Below are positions 12,401 to 27,400 of a stretch of 64,000 nucleotides of DNA, in pieces. This stretch comes from Apoderus coryli (lineage: Eukaryota > Arthropoda > Insecta > Coleoptera > Attelabidae): positions 14,074,001 to 14,138,000 of the forward strand of contig OU452201.1 of assembly GCA_911728435.2 (NCBI GenBank), read 5' to 3'. The position numbers were made by a program, and so were the translations under genes. The notes under the pieces were generated by a model, which was not told the origin of the DNA, ran no database searches, and was given only the letters and a program-made list of their open reading frames with translations. Numbering within the stretch: the first letter of the stretch is position 1; each line of letters opens with the position of its first letter.

Positions 12401-15400
12401 CAAATCATCCGGTTTATAAAACACTTTATTGTCCGAAATATGCTAAAAATTAGATAAATTTGAATGTAAGAAACATGTATGTGTTGCGTGTGCATACTTT
12501 CAACTAAATGATCAATTCTATAATCAATACGTCGCGTCGTTTCGCGCCACAACATACAGAACCTGTTATTATGAAAGTAATGACTTGGTTTGCTTCCAAA
12601 AATTATTACTAACCCTCTTATCCTCGTGAATCCGAACAAGCACTTTATAATTTAAAAAACTTGTAGTCTCAAACAGAAAAATTCATATACATTATATTTA
12701 CCCAACAGTTGATCCTGTAAACCTTCCAAAGTCAATGCAAAATTTATTATAGTTACTTTGTTAAATACTTCGGGAAGATAATGCGGATTTCGCAGTTTCG
12801 ATGTCAGGTATAGCCTACGAAATATACTTAATTAGATTTGGAGAAAGAGATCATTTTTATCTCGAAAATTTTGAATTACCTAAAATCTTTATGATATTCT
12901 ATGACATTCTCCCCAAGACTTATAACTTCCATACCAGCCTGCTTAAAGGTTTTCTTGTAGAGCAATGGATCCAAGGGTGCTTCTAATTCTTCGGCGACGC
13001 CTTCAACCTAATGTTAATTTTTTTTAATTTTAATTGACTGGCTAATTTGTGTTACGTACATAATAAAAATAAGTTTCGTAAGACATTACAATATAACATA
13101 ATATATATATATATATATATATTATATTATATTACAAAATATATATATATATTATATTATATTACAATATAACATAATTAAACAAATAAATGGTCAGTTT
13201 AGAATAATTAGGGTAAATAATTCGGAAAACTGAGGTCGTTGTCCAATGGTAGTAATTATGATCAGCATGTTTATTGTATATATCAAAATGTTAGAGGATT
13301 AAATACTAAAATAGATACAGTGGTGGCCGCTTTGAGTGAATCGGAGTATGACATTGTGATGCTCACAGAGACATGGTTACATGACAGTGTAAAAAATTCT
13401 GAACTTTTTTCCGATAATTATCAGGTGTTTCGGAAGGACAGAAACTTTGGGGTGGTTGATCTGGAAAGGGGTGGAGGGGTATTATTGGGAGTTAAAAATA
13501 GCATTAGTACTCGAAAAATTGATTCATCTTCATTTGACACAAATTTTCCTGAAATAGATTTTCTAGTTTGTAAATGCTCTATACAATTTGTGGTCTATTA
13601 TATTCTGCTAGTTTATATTCCTCCATCATTACCGAGTAATATTCTGGAATCATTTTTGGAATCGATTGAGCATTTCGATGTATTGCATAGTAATAATATA
13701 TTATTTGTAGGAGATTTTAATATAAGTACATATGTTGATAACAATGTGAACAATAGGGATGTATACACGATGGTGAACTTCCAGAGCTTTTATAATTTAG
13801 TACAGCACAATACTATACTAAATACAAATAATCGAATATTGGATTTAGTTCTGTCAAACAGCACATGTGCTGTCAAACATGAAGAATGCCCTCTAGTCCC
13901 GGAAGATAGTCATCACCCTAGTCTTAATATTAGTTTTTCTAAATTATTTAAAAAGAACTGTAAATTTAAAGCAAACAAGGAACTAAAGACTTATAATTAT
14001 AAGAGGGCAGATTTTCTGTCATTGTATAGCTCGGTCCTTGATGCTGACTGGTCAAAACTGTATGGAATGGATGATGTCAACTTGGCTCTCGATGAATTCT
14101 ACTCAAACTTATATTCTGTGATTGATCAACATGTCCCACCATATAAAAATTTTTCTCGTAATTTTCCATCATGGTACACATCTTCCATAATAAAAAATAT
14201 TAAACAAAAAGAAAAATTTCTTAAAAAATATAAAAAGAAAGGTGATCAATATTATTTAGAAAAATTTAGATCACTTCGATTACAAATCAAAAGTGATACT
14301 CGAACTGCTTATAAAAACTATATTGAAAGAATCCAAAACAATATCAAAAATGAACCAAGGGAATTCTGGAAATATTTTCATTCAAAAAGTAACTCGTCGA
14401 GGGTACCAGGAGTAATGACGTATAATGATATGGAATACAACAATCCTCAGGATATAGTTGATAATTTCGCAAAGTTTTTTGAAAGTGTGTATATCCATTC
14501 GTCAGAAAGTCTGGATGAACCGCGATTTTCATCTTGTGTGGACCCAGTCAGCATTGAAACTATAACTGAGAATGAAATTTTAATAGCGGGTAAAAATCTC
14601 AAGAATAAACTGACTTCTGGACCTGATGGTATACCATCGTTTTTGGTTAGGGATTGTGTTCCGGTTTTAGTTAGCCCCTTATGTTTTATTTTTAATTTGG
14701 CTATAAATAGTGGTGTGTTTCCAACTGAGTGGAAAAAGTCGAGGATTGTACCGGTGTTCAAGTCGGCGGATAAATCAAATATTGGCAACTACAGGCCTAT
14801 ATCAATTCTGTCAAATTTTTGTAAGATCTTTGAAACTGTATTGTTTGGTCGCATCTATCCCTCTGTCCGAAACATGATGACACCAATTCAGCACGGATTC
14901 ATGTCAAAGAAATCCACAATAAGTAATTTAACTTTAATATCACAAAGTATCTCGGAGGTGATTGACAGTGGTGGTCGGATGGATGTGATCTACACGGACT
15001 TCGCGAAGGCGTTTGACAGGGTGGATCATGGCAGATTGATAATGAAATTGGACAAGTTCGGCTTTGCTAAGGACTTGCAAATCTTTTTGAAATCTTATCT
15101 GTTAAAAAGAGAACAGATTGTGTCACATAACGGTTACAGATCAGTTCCCTTCCATGCAGTTTCTGGAGTTCCTCAAGGTTCAAACCTTGGGCCCTTATTG
15201 TTTTTATTGTTTGTTAATGATTTGGAGGAAAGACTGACCTGTGGCAAGTTAATGTTTGCTGACGACTTAAAAATTTTTCTTGAAATAAAAAATATTAATA
15301 ATTGTAATGAGCTTCAAGCAAATTTGAATCATGTATCGGAATGGTGTCAAACTAACCATTTACCTCTTAATCCAGCAAAATGTAAAATCGTGATGTATAC

Positions 15401-18400
15401 AAAGAAAAAACAAAATATTCAATATAACTACAGCATAAATGACACAGCCATAACATCCTCTGAGACAGTGACTGACCTGGGAATCATCTTTGACTCTAAA
15501 CTTAGTTTTGCTGAGCACATATTAACTAAGACAGCGGAAGCCAATAAAACCTATGGTTTCATTATGAGAAATACAAAAGGCTTCAATAATATTCTTGCTT
15601 TACAAATTCTTTTTTCTACATACATTCGGCCTAAGCTTGAATACGGTTCGTTAGTCTGGTACCCTATATATAATGTTCATAAAGTTGCAATTGAAAAAAT
15701 GCAGCGTAAATTTCTTAAACATCTTGTGTATAAGGAAGATGGAATATATCCTGAAAGGGGAGTTGACTGCAATATATTGTTGACTAGATTTGATACGCGG
15801 AGCTTGGAAAAAAGAAGAATTTTGAATTCAATTGAGTATTTGTATAAGCTTCTACATGGAAAGGTTGACTGTTCTGAAATGTTAATGAATATAAATATTA
15901 ATGTTCCGAGATTTGAAACTAGATACAGTTCAACTTTTCACATTGCGAGAGCTAGAACCAATGTGTTGCTGCGTTCTCCTGTCAATATTATGTGTGGTAA
16001 TTATAACTTGATTTGTGCAGACTGTGATATTTTTAATTCTGAGATGAGAGAGGTTCTGGAAGTTGCCATCCAACACTTCGGTAATTAGATATGGGTACTC
16101 ATTTTAGTTTTATTTATTTTGTGCATTAGTGAATTATGATTTAGGTTTAAAATTATTAAAGTATTTGTCCTGTAAAGGGTTTTGTACTGTTGGGCAAATA
16201 AAGGCTATTATTATTATTATTATTATTATTATAATATCCTTCTTCTGAATCTATATGTAAAATTTGTAGAAGGTTTCTTACAATGTCTATGTAACCGGAT
16301 GCCATCAGTGTCCTCGTATTCGATGGGAGAGCCTAGATCTTTGGCATGTTTTCAACTCATCCAAGCTTGACTTAATGTCTGCCAGCTTGTTAATTATTCT
16401 CAGAGTAACAAGAGCCAAACGCGAAGAATCAGATTCCATGACAAAGACGTTTCAAGACTTTTTTCCCAGCCCGTACCCTTTTTTTTTGTTGCCCTCGTTG
16501 TTTGTATGATCTTTATACAAGGATACAAATATGCGACTTTTTTATATATAGATTCAGAACAGTCCATTGACGTTAAAGTAATTGTAATGTTTTAAATTTT
16601 TCTTCCTGTTACTATTTACCGTGATCAGACGAAATAAAAATATTGTATTAGCATACCAATACAGGATATCCAAGCTGAACGCAACTCTCAATAGTCTTCA
16701 TATAATCAGAGAACGAAAACTTCACCATTGCCAAATTATTGGCTTTCTCCATTTTCTTGATCCAATTGCTTGCCTGCGCCTGTGGATCAATAAACAGCGA
16801 CCACCGCCTTGAATTATCCATAATAATACCATTTTCAGTGGAAAAACTATCTCTTGGTAAACCACTAATGTACCAGTTTTGGATTTTAACATCTGAACCC
16901 AAACAAGTTACCATTTCGTATGTATCGGCAGTGGGAATTTGTAACTTTTTTACCACCTCGTGCCAATCAACTACAATTTTCTGTCTATACATACTGTTAA
17001 ATGGCGACAAATATGAGATGATCCCACAAGATATGAGAATGTCACCAGCAAGGCCATCATATTGGACTTGAAGAGCATCTGCCACAGCGGTCCATCTAGT
17101 TTTCTCACCACCTGAAATCCATACACAAAATATTCATTATACTACCTCTATACGACACCCCGTAATTTAATTTATACCACTGAGGCGCTGCTATAGCATG
17201 GTTCTTATTATATTAAACTTTAGGTACTGCCCGTTATTGTTATTGAAAAATAGTAAAATATTCGATCGGTTTCGTTATAATTTTGTATTTTTAGAACCTT
17301 ATATTATAAATGTTTTAAGCAAGATTTATTTTAAGCACTGTGGACCCGGTTTAATATGAATTCCAAGCAAAATCATATGTTTACTTTTCCGATTAATCAT
17401 CCTAAGTTTGCTAAATCGTTAGGTGTACCTATACTTGGCTGAATCGTGTCGGAAATGAAAATCCCCAGCATGTATATAAATCGTAGAGGATATGTATAGA
17501 CGAAGGAATCCCCAGCATGAAGACATCAATTGACATTGTTTATTCCTTCCTTATTTTAGCTCAACTAATTAAATGTATGTTACAGAGTGTTTTCTAGGCA
17601 CCACCAACAGAGGACAATCAACAACTGAAGAGTACAGTGACAGAAGACAAAACAAATGAGGACATGGAAAAGGGATGATCCCGAGCCGAACGACAAATGA
17701 GGGAGTTTTAGTGGAGTTAAAGTCTACCACACTACCCCCTAGGTATCTATCGAGATTTCTTTTCCTTGATAACAGTCTCGGTGTGTTGTATAGACTTAGC
17801 GGTTAATCTTATATTAAAAATCATTTTCTATACCGAAATCCAACCGTAATGTTTATAGCATGGGTTATGATAAACAAAAACTAATATTTTACCAAGCCCT
17901 CCAATCAGCTGCCGAGCTCTTATTAGCTTATTATTGCACAAATCAACACTGTCTTGCAACTCTTTCTGTTTAGCCATTGCCTCCTCTAATTTTTCACGTA
18001 AATCGGCTAACTGAGCCTCTAGCTTTTGCATTTGGTTCCTTTTTTCTGTTAACATTGCCATAGTTTCTGCAAATTCAGCCTCAGCTGCTGCTAATTTAGC
18101 CTTTTTTGGTGCTACCACCTTATATACTTTATCGTACATATCCATTGCTAGAAAATACACAAATTTATAGTATTGCACATAATCAGTCAGTCTATATCAC
18201 CATCTAAATAAAAGAAAATACTTGATTTTCCAAAATCAATTAAATTATGTAATAATAAAAAATTTATTTTCTAAAACATTATACAAAATTCCAATAAACA
18301 GCTAAGTTTTAGCTATAACTAATTTTCAAATATTTAAATACAACACTAAAACTAAAAAATTATTTTCCATTCTATACCTAATATGTACTTAACAATAATT

Positions 18401-21400
18401 CAAAAGGTTTGATGTTTTTACAAATTTCTTAGTGTTTAATGGATAGAGTGGAATCCAACCACATTCATACTTATTAAAGTTGATTAATAATAATTACAAA
18501 CATACTTGTTTTAGTTTTCAAAGCATAATATTGTTTATAATGTAATATTACATATTCTTACCGATGATCCATTTACAAAGTCCTTCTGCTGCACTACTGG
18601 CTTTTGCGACAATATGTGGTTTAAAGTCTTCGTTAGGAATATATTCTTTTCGAATTTTAAGCATTATGTCTGGTTTTATATTATCTTTATCGTAATCCTT
18701 CAGTGATTGCAGAAAATTCATGTCGCCAAGGATTCTAAAATGATACCATTCGTTCTTAAGGTAATAATTCCAATTTAAACATTTCTTAATAAAATTAAAT
18801 GTAAAATATAATGGTACAAAAATATCTCCAGGTTAATTTAAGTTGTCAAACACAAAATGAATTCTAAAACGTTAGTAAAAAATTGGTAAAAATAATTAAA
18901 ACATATGAAATGAACAAACCAATTTTTAATATTGTTAAATAAATAAAATAAATAGAATAAAAAATGAGTGAGAGTTCAACATAACTAGGTAAATAAGTGT
19001 TTTATTGAAATTCGTGTATATTTTGCACCTTTTACTTGGACCCCAATAATCCTGTATCATGTGACCAGTTGTAGGATCAGGAATTCGATCGGGTTTAACT
19101 CCTTTCATTATACAGACTGCTGCCATCACTAATTTAATATTTTTTGGGGGATTTTTCATAGATTTTACCTAAAACAATAGCATTTTATATTTTATTTATT
19201 AGTCTAAAACAATGGTAAAATATTAAACTAATTTTCGTAACTAATACAATTTAATTTACCAAAGTAATATCAGCCGGTTTTAAAGTATCCAGCGCAGAAA
19301 CTGCTTCCTCCAACACGGGAATAGCTTCAGCTAAATCAGCTTCACATTCTTGTTTTAACGCCTGTGCAGCTGCAGCTTGTTTGTTTGCCATTTTCTCATC
19401 CTCTTTCACAACAGCAGATGCCTTTTCTACTGTAACGGCCTCGTGTTCAATTTGTCGTGTCATTTGTGTCGCTTTATCACTCATCTCTTTCAGCTGTGGC
19501 TGAAGCTCTGCTAAAGATTTCTGCATCTCACCTAAAATGACAATTTAAAGTCAAAGCTCGCATTTAGATAAATATGTTTGTTGGCTAACATACCAATGCT
19601 AACAGATGCATGATATAGTTTTTCTAAACCACCTAGATATCTATTCTTCTGTGTCATAATTTGATTTTGTTTTTTATTTGTTAAATCTGTAAATGATTTA
19701 ATAAGTTCCAAATATGAAGCTGAAGTAATGTATGTTTTTCTGTTATATTGTTTATAAAATTCATCCGAAAACTTAAGAGCTTCTGTATGGAAATATTGGC
19801 AAGCAACCTGGAAAAGTTTGGATATAGGTACTAATATATACATATATATATATTATATAATGCTATAATTAATTTAACAATAGAAGGTAATACTTATATA
19901 TTATTTGGTAAACTATATAATAAAAATCGACATACAACTGCAACATCTTTAATATGACTAGAAAGGTTGATTTCCTCCATCCAAGCATGAGCTACTTCCT
20001 GTAGTGCACTTTCTGGCCAAAATTCCAGCCAGTCAATTGTGCAACAATTTATTAGTGATGGATACAGTCTAAGTCGGGTTCTAAATGTTGATCCTACTGG
20101 ACTGAAGCACAAAATTATATGCAAACGTTCTCTACAACGCCTTGTAAAGAAAAAGAATACTTCCAAAGGACTCACTTCTAAGTTACGGTTACCACCTAAA
20201 TGATTAAAAGAGTTAGATAAGTTACGATGATTGTTAATCATAACCGGCATTCGATTTAATTAACCTTGCGCAGCAAGTCGAACCATATCCAATATCTCCT
20301 GTTTTTCATCTATAGCAAATATATTTGGTACTTCGCCGGAATTTAATAGACAGTCAATATCTTGTAAAAAGTTTTCTTCTTTGATTTGTCCTTCAGAGAT
20401 AAGAAAAACACTGTGTTTTCCTCTACCGCCAGATTCCTTTAGAGTTTTCTTTATATCATCTCTCCAATCGCTAATACTGTAGTTATTCGTTATTTCCGGT
20501 TGAAACAATGTATGTCCAAAAATTTCACTAGCCAAACGAGTTAGGGATTGTCTTCCAGAACCGCTAATACCAACCTAAACGAAATTAAAATCATTTGTAC
20601 TCTGCGATACCATTTGAAATTAAAAATTTATAAACAATAAAAGTATGCAGTCATTAAGTAGAATAAAAAATTATATACTTATCTTACCAGAAGAATACTT
20701 CCACAACTCATTGAAAGTACTCTGCATATTCTTGACAAATGTTCTAAAGCATAATCGAATATTATAATATCCATCTTAGTTTTGTGAGTTGCATTGTATT
20801 CAAGTAAACAATTGTTACTTAATTGTCTAAAAGCTTCTACATCCAAAACTTCCTCATATCGTCTTGCATCTTCTTCAGAGTCTTGATCAAAATAGGTGCC
20901 AAACATGAGTGTTTTCAATGAGTTTTGAAGTACAATACCTTAAAAGAATATATTATATCATTATATATAATATTACATGTGATATTTGCTTCTCCAGGTT
21001 TAGTAGACAATTTACTTTTTTACGTCATATTTTGATTTACCGTTTTCATCTCGTGGATAAGTATCAAACACTTGTTCAAAATAATCACGGAAGTGATCAC
21101 GAACAGTTAGACGTACTTTGTCGAATAACCAGTTTTTGTCTTTTTGTTCAATAAGTCTATCGTAGAAAACACGCATAACTTCATGCACCCAAATCTTTGA
21201 AAATATCTTTTTATTCTCTGCTGATTCTTTTCTAAGCATAGCACAACCTACAAAACATGGGCTAATATTAAAATGAAATCAACCTTAGGGGAATTTTATA
21301 ACATATTAAATATTGTTAGAAACTTTTGGAGAATAAAAAAAATATATACAGGGGGTTTCTTAAGAAAAACATATGCAATTACGTTTATCCACTACACGAT

Positions 21401-24400
21401 CGGCCCTGTAGGTATACGTTTCTGTTATGTCAAAAATCGGACATACTAAAAGTGACAAGTGTGAGCATTTCTTTTAAATATTTTTTCGTCAAATTGTATC
21501 GAATGCGTGACTTTTGGTCGCTTACGACTATATATACCTATCGAACAAATATTTAAAGTGATGCTAATAATAGGACAGATTCAAAATGTTGCAATATGTC
21601 AATATTTTTATAAAAATGCTTTAATTTCTTTAAACAAGAAAATATAAATAAATATACAAAAAGTTTTATTTAAAAAAATTAATTAGTGTCATTTTCATTA
21701 TATTAATTATAATTATTAATATTTACTTACCTTGAATTAATCTTGAGAAATCCCTCAAATTAAACACATAGTGACTTTTTGATGGTGTGGGTCGTAAATT
21801 TTCAGTAGCAGCTTGATAAATATCTAAACTAGCTGCCACCACTTGGTTTACAACTGAGATTACTTCTGATGGAAAACTATTGTTTTTCCAGCCAAGATGC
21901 AGCACATTCGAGAATATTTTACACATACTTTCGTCATCAAAATCATTAATTGAAAATATACAAAAATGACGTAAAAACCTTGGATAAACGTCTTGTCGGC
22001 TACCACCAACTAAACCCATCGCACTTAAGAAAAGAACGTCATGTAGATAAATTGCTTCTGTGTTTTTCAGGTCATACCAATTCTTGTGATCAAAATATTG
22101 CCTAAAATATTGCCATTGATTGTAAAGTATACATAAACAAAAGTTCTATATTATATTACTGTAATAAAAATGAATTTTACCGAAGTAGCTCTAACGGTGG
22201 CTGCGCCCCATATGTTTCCTTTATCGGCATATTTAAATCATCAATAAATAAAACACAATGCTTTCCTTTCGAAGGTCCATACTGACCACGCCTTCGTTTA
22301 TTCAATTTAGATAACACCAATTCTTGCGTTTGATTCGCTGTTATTTGCACAGTAAATGTGATAAACGCTGGTTCGTATTTTTCTTTGTCCAACTGATTCA
22401 TTAATAAATCATGAATGTAAAAACTCTTCCCAGTCCCAGTTGGCCCCATTATCAGTAAACGTTTCTTGTAACGGATATGCATATCAATCAAAGCCATATA
22501 TCTTGCAGTATCGACTGTTGGTATAATGGCTTGTAAAACATTTTTACAATCGTCAATACGTTCGGATTTTGTGATATCTGGCCAATACTTCCAATTTCCT
22601 TTCATTTTATAGTTGTAAGCATAGTCGAATAAGAGTCCCTCAGATGGAAGGTTTAGTTCCATTTTTTCCATGGATTCTGGGTACGGGTATTCTTCTAGTT
22701 GTCCTCGCCACAACTGTTTATAGAAATCATCAAACTTTACGCGCGAGTCTCGGTCGAGTATTGAAGCAAGACCCCATACCTATTTCAATATATTTATATT
22801 AATAAAAGGATTTATCATGCAAAAAACAAATTATTGGTACATTTTACATAAAGGGTAAGAGATTTGGCTGGATGTCTGACAGCTCATTAGAGCTTATTTT
22901 AATTCCGTGCTATCAATGTTAAAGTTTTTGTAATCTCTGTGGATAAACATTTTCGGTTGAGGCTTATCAAGTTCCAAGAATAAAGTGCAGAATACAAGCA
23001 TATAGACACTATTACTTACATTATCACTTACACAGACTAAATCGATAAATGACTTTGCATTTTCCGTCACGCGCATAGGTTATTTAAGCTGATAGGTAGC
23101 TATTCATTTTTCTAACTCGAGTTAAAATGTAAGATATTAATATTAAGGTAAACTATCTAACTTACTTGTTATCCTATTAATGTCCTTATTAAATTGAATT
23201 ATAATATTATGATGACAAAAAGAAACAGAAAGTAAGAAATATTAATGCGGTTAATTAAAATTACAAATGGAATTTGTGTTCGGTAATATCAAAACAGTAT
23301 TAGTTACTTTATTATATTTACAAATACAAATTATTTTTGTAATTTTCATTATACCTATGTATTGAAAAATTATCTTTGTTCAAAAATAAAAAAAAAACCT
23401 ATCCGATTTAAAAAAATTAACTTAACCAGTATACATCATCATCACTGTAATACTGCGAATCCATCAATAAGTAAAAACACATTTACCCAGAGTAAGAAAC
23501 TTACCCCAGCTTGAATAAAGGTTGCCTGAATCCATATGAAAAGACTTTTAACTTCCTCTTCTTTCTTTGAACTGCCTGCCATTGCATCTTCCATGAGCAT
23601 CTCAACCATATTCATCATGTTTATAACTAAGCTTATCTCACCAGGATTGCAAAACTTTGAAAATAAATATATCTTTTAATAAAGCCAGTTATAAGTGCAA
23701 AGGGTTCTTTACCTGAACGCAGTTCTTTCTCATAAAATATAGACAAGGCGGTACTATCCAATAAAATAGATCTGATACGTATTGAACTTGTTCTTCATCA
23801 CCGCACCATTCTGGATTACATGTGGGCAACCAGGATTGCAAAAAGGGTTCCCAACCAAGTGTTTCTGGTTGCATGTAAATCATCCCACATCTTGAAACCT
23901 AAAAAATGTTTAATTGTCAAATTATATGTTTCAGGATGTAAAAATTTATCTGAGGTAGTATTTTTAGTATTTCTTTAGCCAATGCATTTCCTAATAATTT
24001 TTTTCAACATTCTCGCTCTGGCTATTTAGAAATTTTCGAGTAAACCATTTCCTATGTTCCTTTTTTCTTCACGATTTTTTTTCGGTTTCAGTTTTTATCT
24101 TCCCGTTTTAATATTATAAGTATTCTTCTTTTTCGATTGTACTTCCAATATTGGCTCCTACCATCTTATCAGGTTTATCAAACTTTTTACAAAATGACCT
24201 ACCGTAGCAGGAGATGCTTGTTCCAAGTCCATCACTTCAAAAATAAGCGACATACAATTCGCCATAGACATCACTTCCCCAGACATTAGACACAGTTTTT
24301 TGTTATCATCTAATACACTATTCATGTTCTCTATCCATACTGCATCAACTGGACCATCAAAAACTATCCATTTCCTACATGGAAAAAATACATGTAGGTA

Positions 24401-27400
24401 ATAAAATTTGTAAAAACTTCGATAAACAAAAAATTATTTGAAAATACGAACAATAAAATAAAAAACGTTTCAATGTCTTCAATATAAGAGCGAATTTATT
24501 ATACTGTAACAATTTTCCATTTCTGACCAACTGCAAATCAATTAAAAATATCCTGAGATTTTTGGCCCTTACAGTCAGTTGATTTTATTTCTGGCCACGA
24601 TATTTTGTGTTTTCATAATACATATTATATGACCTCAAATATTGGGCCAGCAATTGGAAAATACCTACTTTATGTATTGATGTCTCACTAATGCCTCATT
24701 TCATTGTATACATTTTTGTTATTAATTTACACGTTCAATATTTATCAACAAAATTCATCGCGCATCACGATTTTTTGCAGTGTAGTAATTAAATCCAATT
24801 ATTCATTACATATCAAGTCCATCTTTAGTTCAAGAAATTATAATAATTTATAGTTTTATGAAAAACGCCTACATAATAGAGAATCGGTTCTTTTTTTTTC
24901 GATATTACAAATTAATGAATTATGAGGAAATCACCGTCTTTAAAAAATATTCTACCTGTTTGGACTAGGATCTGTAGCAAAATTTCTAAAACCTGTAGCG
25001 ACCACTCCATCAAACCACTCATAAGATATTGGATCAAATTGACCATACAATTGACCCATTGTGATTGCTTTTGGATTAAGTGTCAAAATTTCAACCTATG
25101 GAAAATCAATAGTCATTTAAAAAAATCGGAACTGCTAAAGACCTAATTTCGCATCTCATAAGACACCATCCTGTCTTATGAGATGCAAAATTCTTTTGGA
25201 TAAAATTGCTTTAAACTCAATCCACATTTTAATAGTAATAGCCAGATAAACTGGTTTTGTTTTAACACTCCAAAATGTGCAAAAAAATGTAACTTAAGCT
25301 TTGAGATATTTGAAGCAAAGTGAATCAAAAGCTAATTGAAATTTTATTGAAAATATATTGTGAATGGTGGATATTTTGGTAAATTATTCATAAAACCAAA
25401 TTATTTTTATTCCGACATTTAGGCTTTATTTTTAAGACTTTTCAGTAAAATTGATGATTACATACACTAAGAAACATCAATTTTTGTTTGTTACGATCAT
25501 AGAACATCATTTAAATAAATAAAACAAAATACATATAAGCTCTCCTTCTACATTACATATTTACCGTTTTTCATTTGGTTTTTGTCAATACATGATTTTT
25601 TATATCTCATCATATAATACGTGAAACTATAATTTAAACAATAAAACGGAAAAAAGGGTTGCTCAAAGTATCTATGTGCAAAGTTTAGGAAATGTATTTT
25701 TCATAAAATAATTTTTAAAACTAATGTACATATAAATGTTTTAATGCTTTATACAGTGGGAAAATATTTCATATGATTTGGTTATGAAATCCTGGTGTTT
25801 CGTTTTGTTATTAAAGTATTTCACATATTATTAGTATAGCCAATTTATTCGATTAATCAAGTTGAAATAACTGGAATTCGGACCTTCGATATCACTCCTT
25901 TTATTAAGTGATGTGTTGTTATGTTTTTGCATGCAATCAACTCATGCTCTTTTTTAAGATGTCGAAAATTCGGGTTTCAGAAAAATTAAACTGATGTGCT
26001 CACCAAGGTTATCAAATTATACTTTATTTTGTGTTCCTTAAGCCCATCTAAATGCTAAATATTCAAAATAAATTACCCAGTTTTTACCTGTTCTTCATTG
26101 TGTCCTTGTTTATGCAACAATGTCAATGTATCAGCTAAAACTCTTAAGGTTGAAGTTTTTCCAGCTAGTGGATATCCTACCATCATAAAACCCCAACGTA
26201 CAATCATCATTTCATATGTTTGAATGATTTTTATCTGAAAACTCTCCTTTGGTTGTAAATTTCCTTTCAGTGCGCAGGAGTTCATAGCCTCAATTAAAAT
26301 TCTATAGTCGGGTTGAGGCAAAACAACACCGGGGAAAAGATCGGATATTATACCTAAGTGAATAAAAAATGTATTTATGTCTATATGGATAGTTTTCAAA
26401 AGAATGAAAGCAGAACGGGGAGACTTACCATCAAAGAGTGGTAGATCATGATTAAGAAACTTGGGTAAATTTACATCTAAAATTGCTCGTAATAATAGAA
26501 TATCTTCATTTTCGTCCGGATATTTCCTCTTATTGTTGCCAGCAGCAGACAGAACCGACTTAACAGCTCTCATACCTAATTTAATATTTGTATTAAACGA
26601 ATCTTAGTAATTAATATTTTATAATTTTCACCATAATCATAATGGTTCTGGGATGATAATTGTTCAGAACATAATCTATAAACTGTAACGATTTTAACGG
26701 ATAAATTTCTTGCATCTACAAAACCATAGGAGTATAAAGATATTTCACCAATCATTGCATAATCTGGTACCATCATTGCTACCGTGCGGAATAACACCTA
26801 CAGATTTAAAAAAAAAAAAGAAGATAATAGATGGTAGTTAAATAGTAAAAGACGTAGCTGTCTAATTGATATAAGGTATATTGTAAAATATATGTCTCCG
26901 GAAAATAGTAAGTATCTACATTTTTTTTTTTAATTATAGACAGGTGATATTAGATAACGCTGTTTGTCTAGAAATTAAAAATTAGGTTACTTATTTGAGC
27001 GACGTGTTCGCATTAAAATGTCGGAAAGTCCCCTTGTTTTATAAAATTGTGAAAAATTTTATTAACAGTATTAATATTTAAAGAAAAAGTTGTTCAGTTT
27101 TATTTCGTATACCCATGCGCAACATTTTTTCACATTTGGTTTAATTAAAATATCGAGATGCTTCAATTGAAAAACTTTTACAAGTGCATAGAACAAGCAA
27201 AACTATATCACTTGTTCATTCTCCCAAATTTTAATAAAACCAGAGTTTTTTCAAAATTATTAATGAGAAATGTAAAATTTAGGAATAATTTCTTTCAACT
27301 CTATTGTTTTATTATTACAAACGACGGACTAAATGTCATCAATAAATATTGCAGTTTACACAGAAGTTACCTACTTTATTATTGTTATTCTTATTTAATT

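Larger units (their letters stand above)
8591..12701. other. Large intron 37 of the dynein gene, no coding gene seen
   Basis: About 4.1 kb of AT-rich intron. It holds the tRNA-like fragment, the 31-bp inverted pair, an inverted repeat at 10390-10462 (arms TCGGTGCCAAGCC and GGCTTGGTACCGA), a CACCCTGTATA end at 10746 and a perfect 32-bp palindrome at 11774-11805. Open frames near 10464-10795 and 12049-12288 lack family motifs and are treated as noise or repeat remains. Confidence 0.6.

Noticed and set aside
14344..14788. Antisense frames inside LINE ORF2
   Set aside because: They are reverse-strand shadows of the reverse-transcriptase frame.
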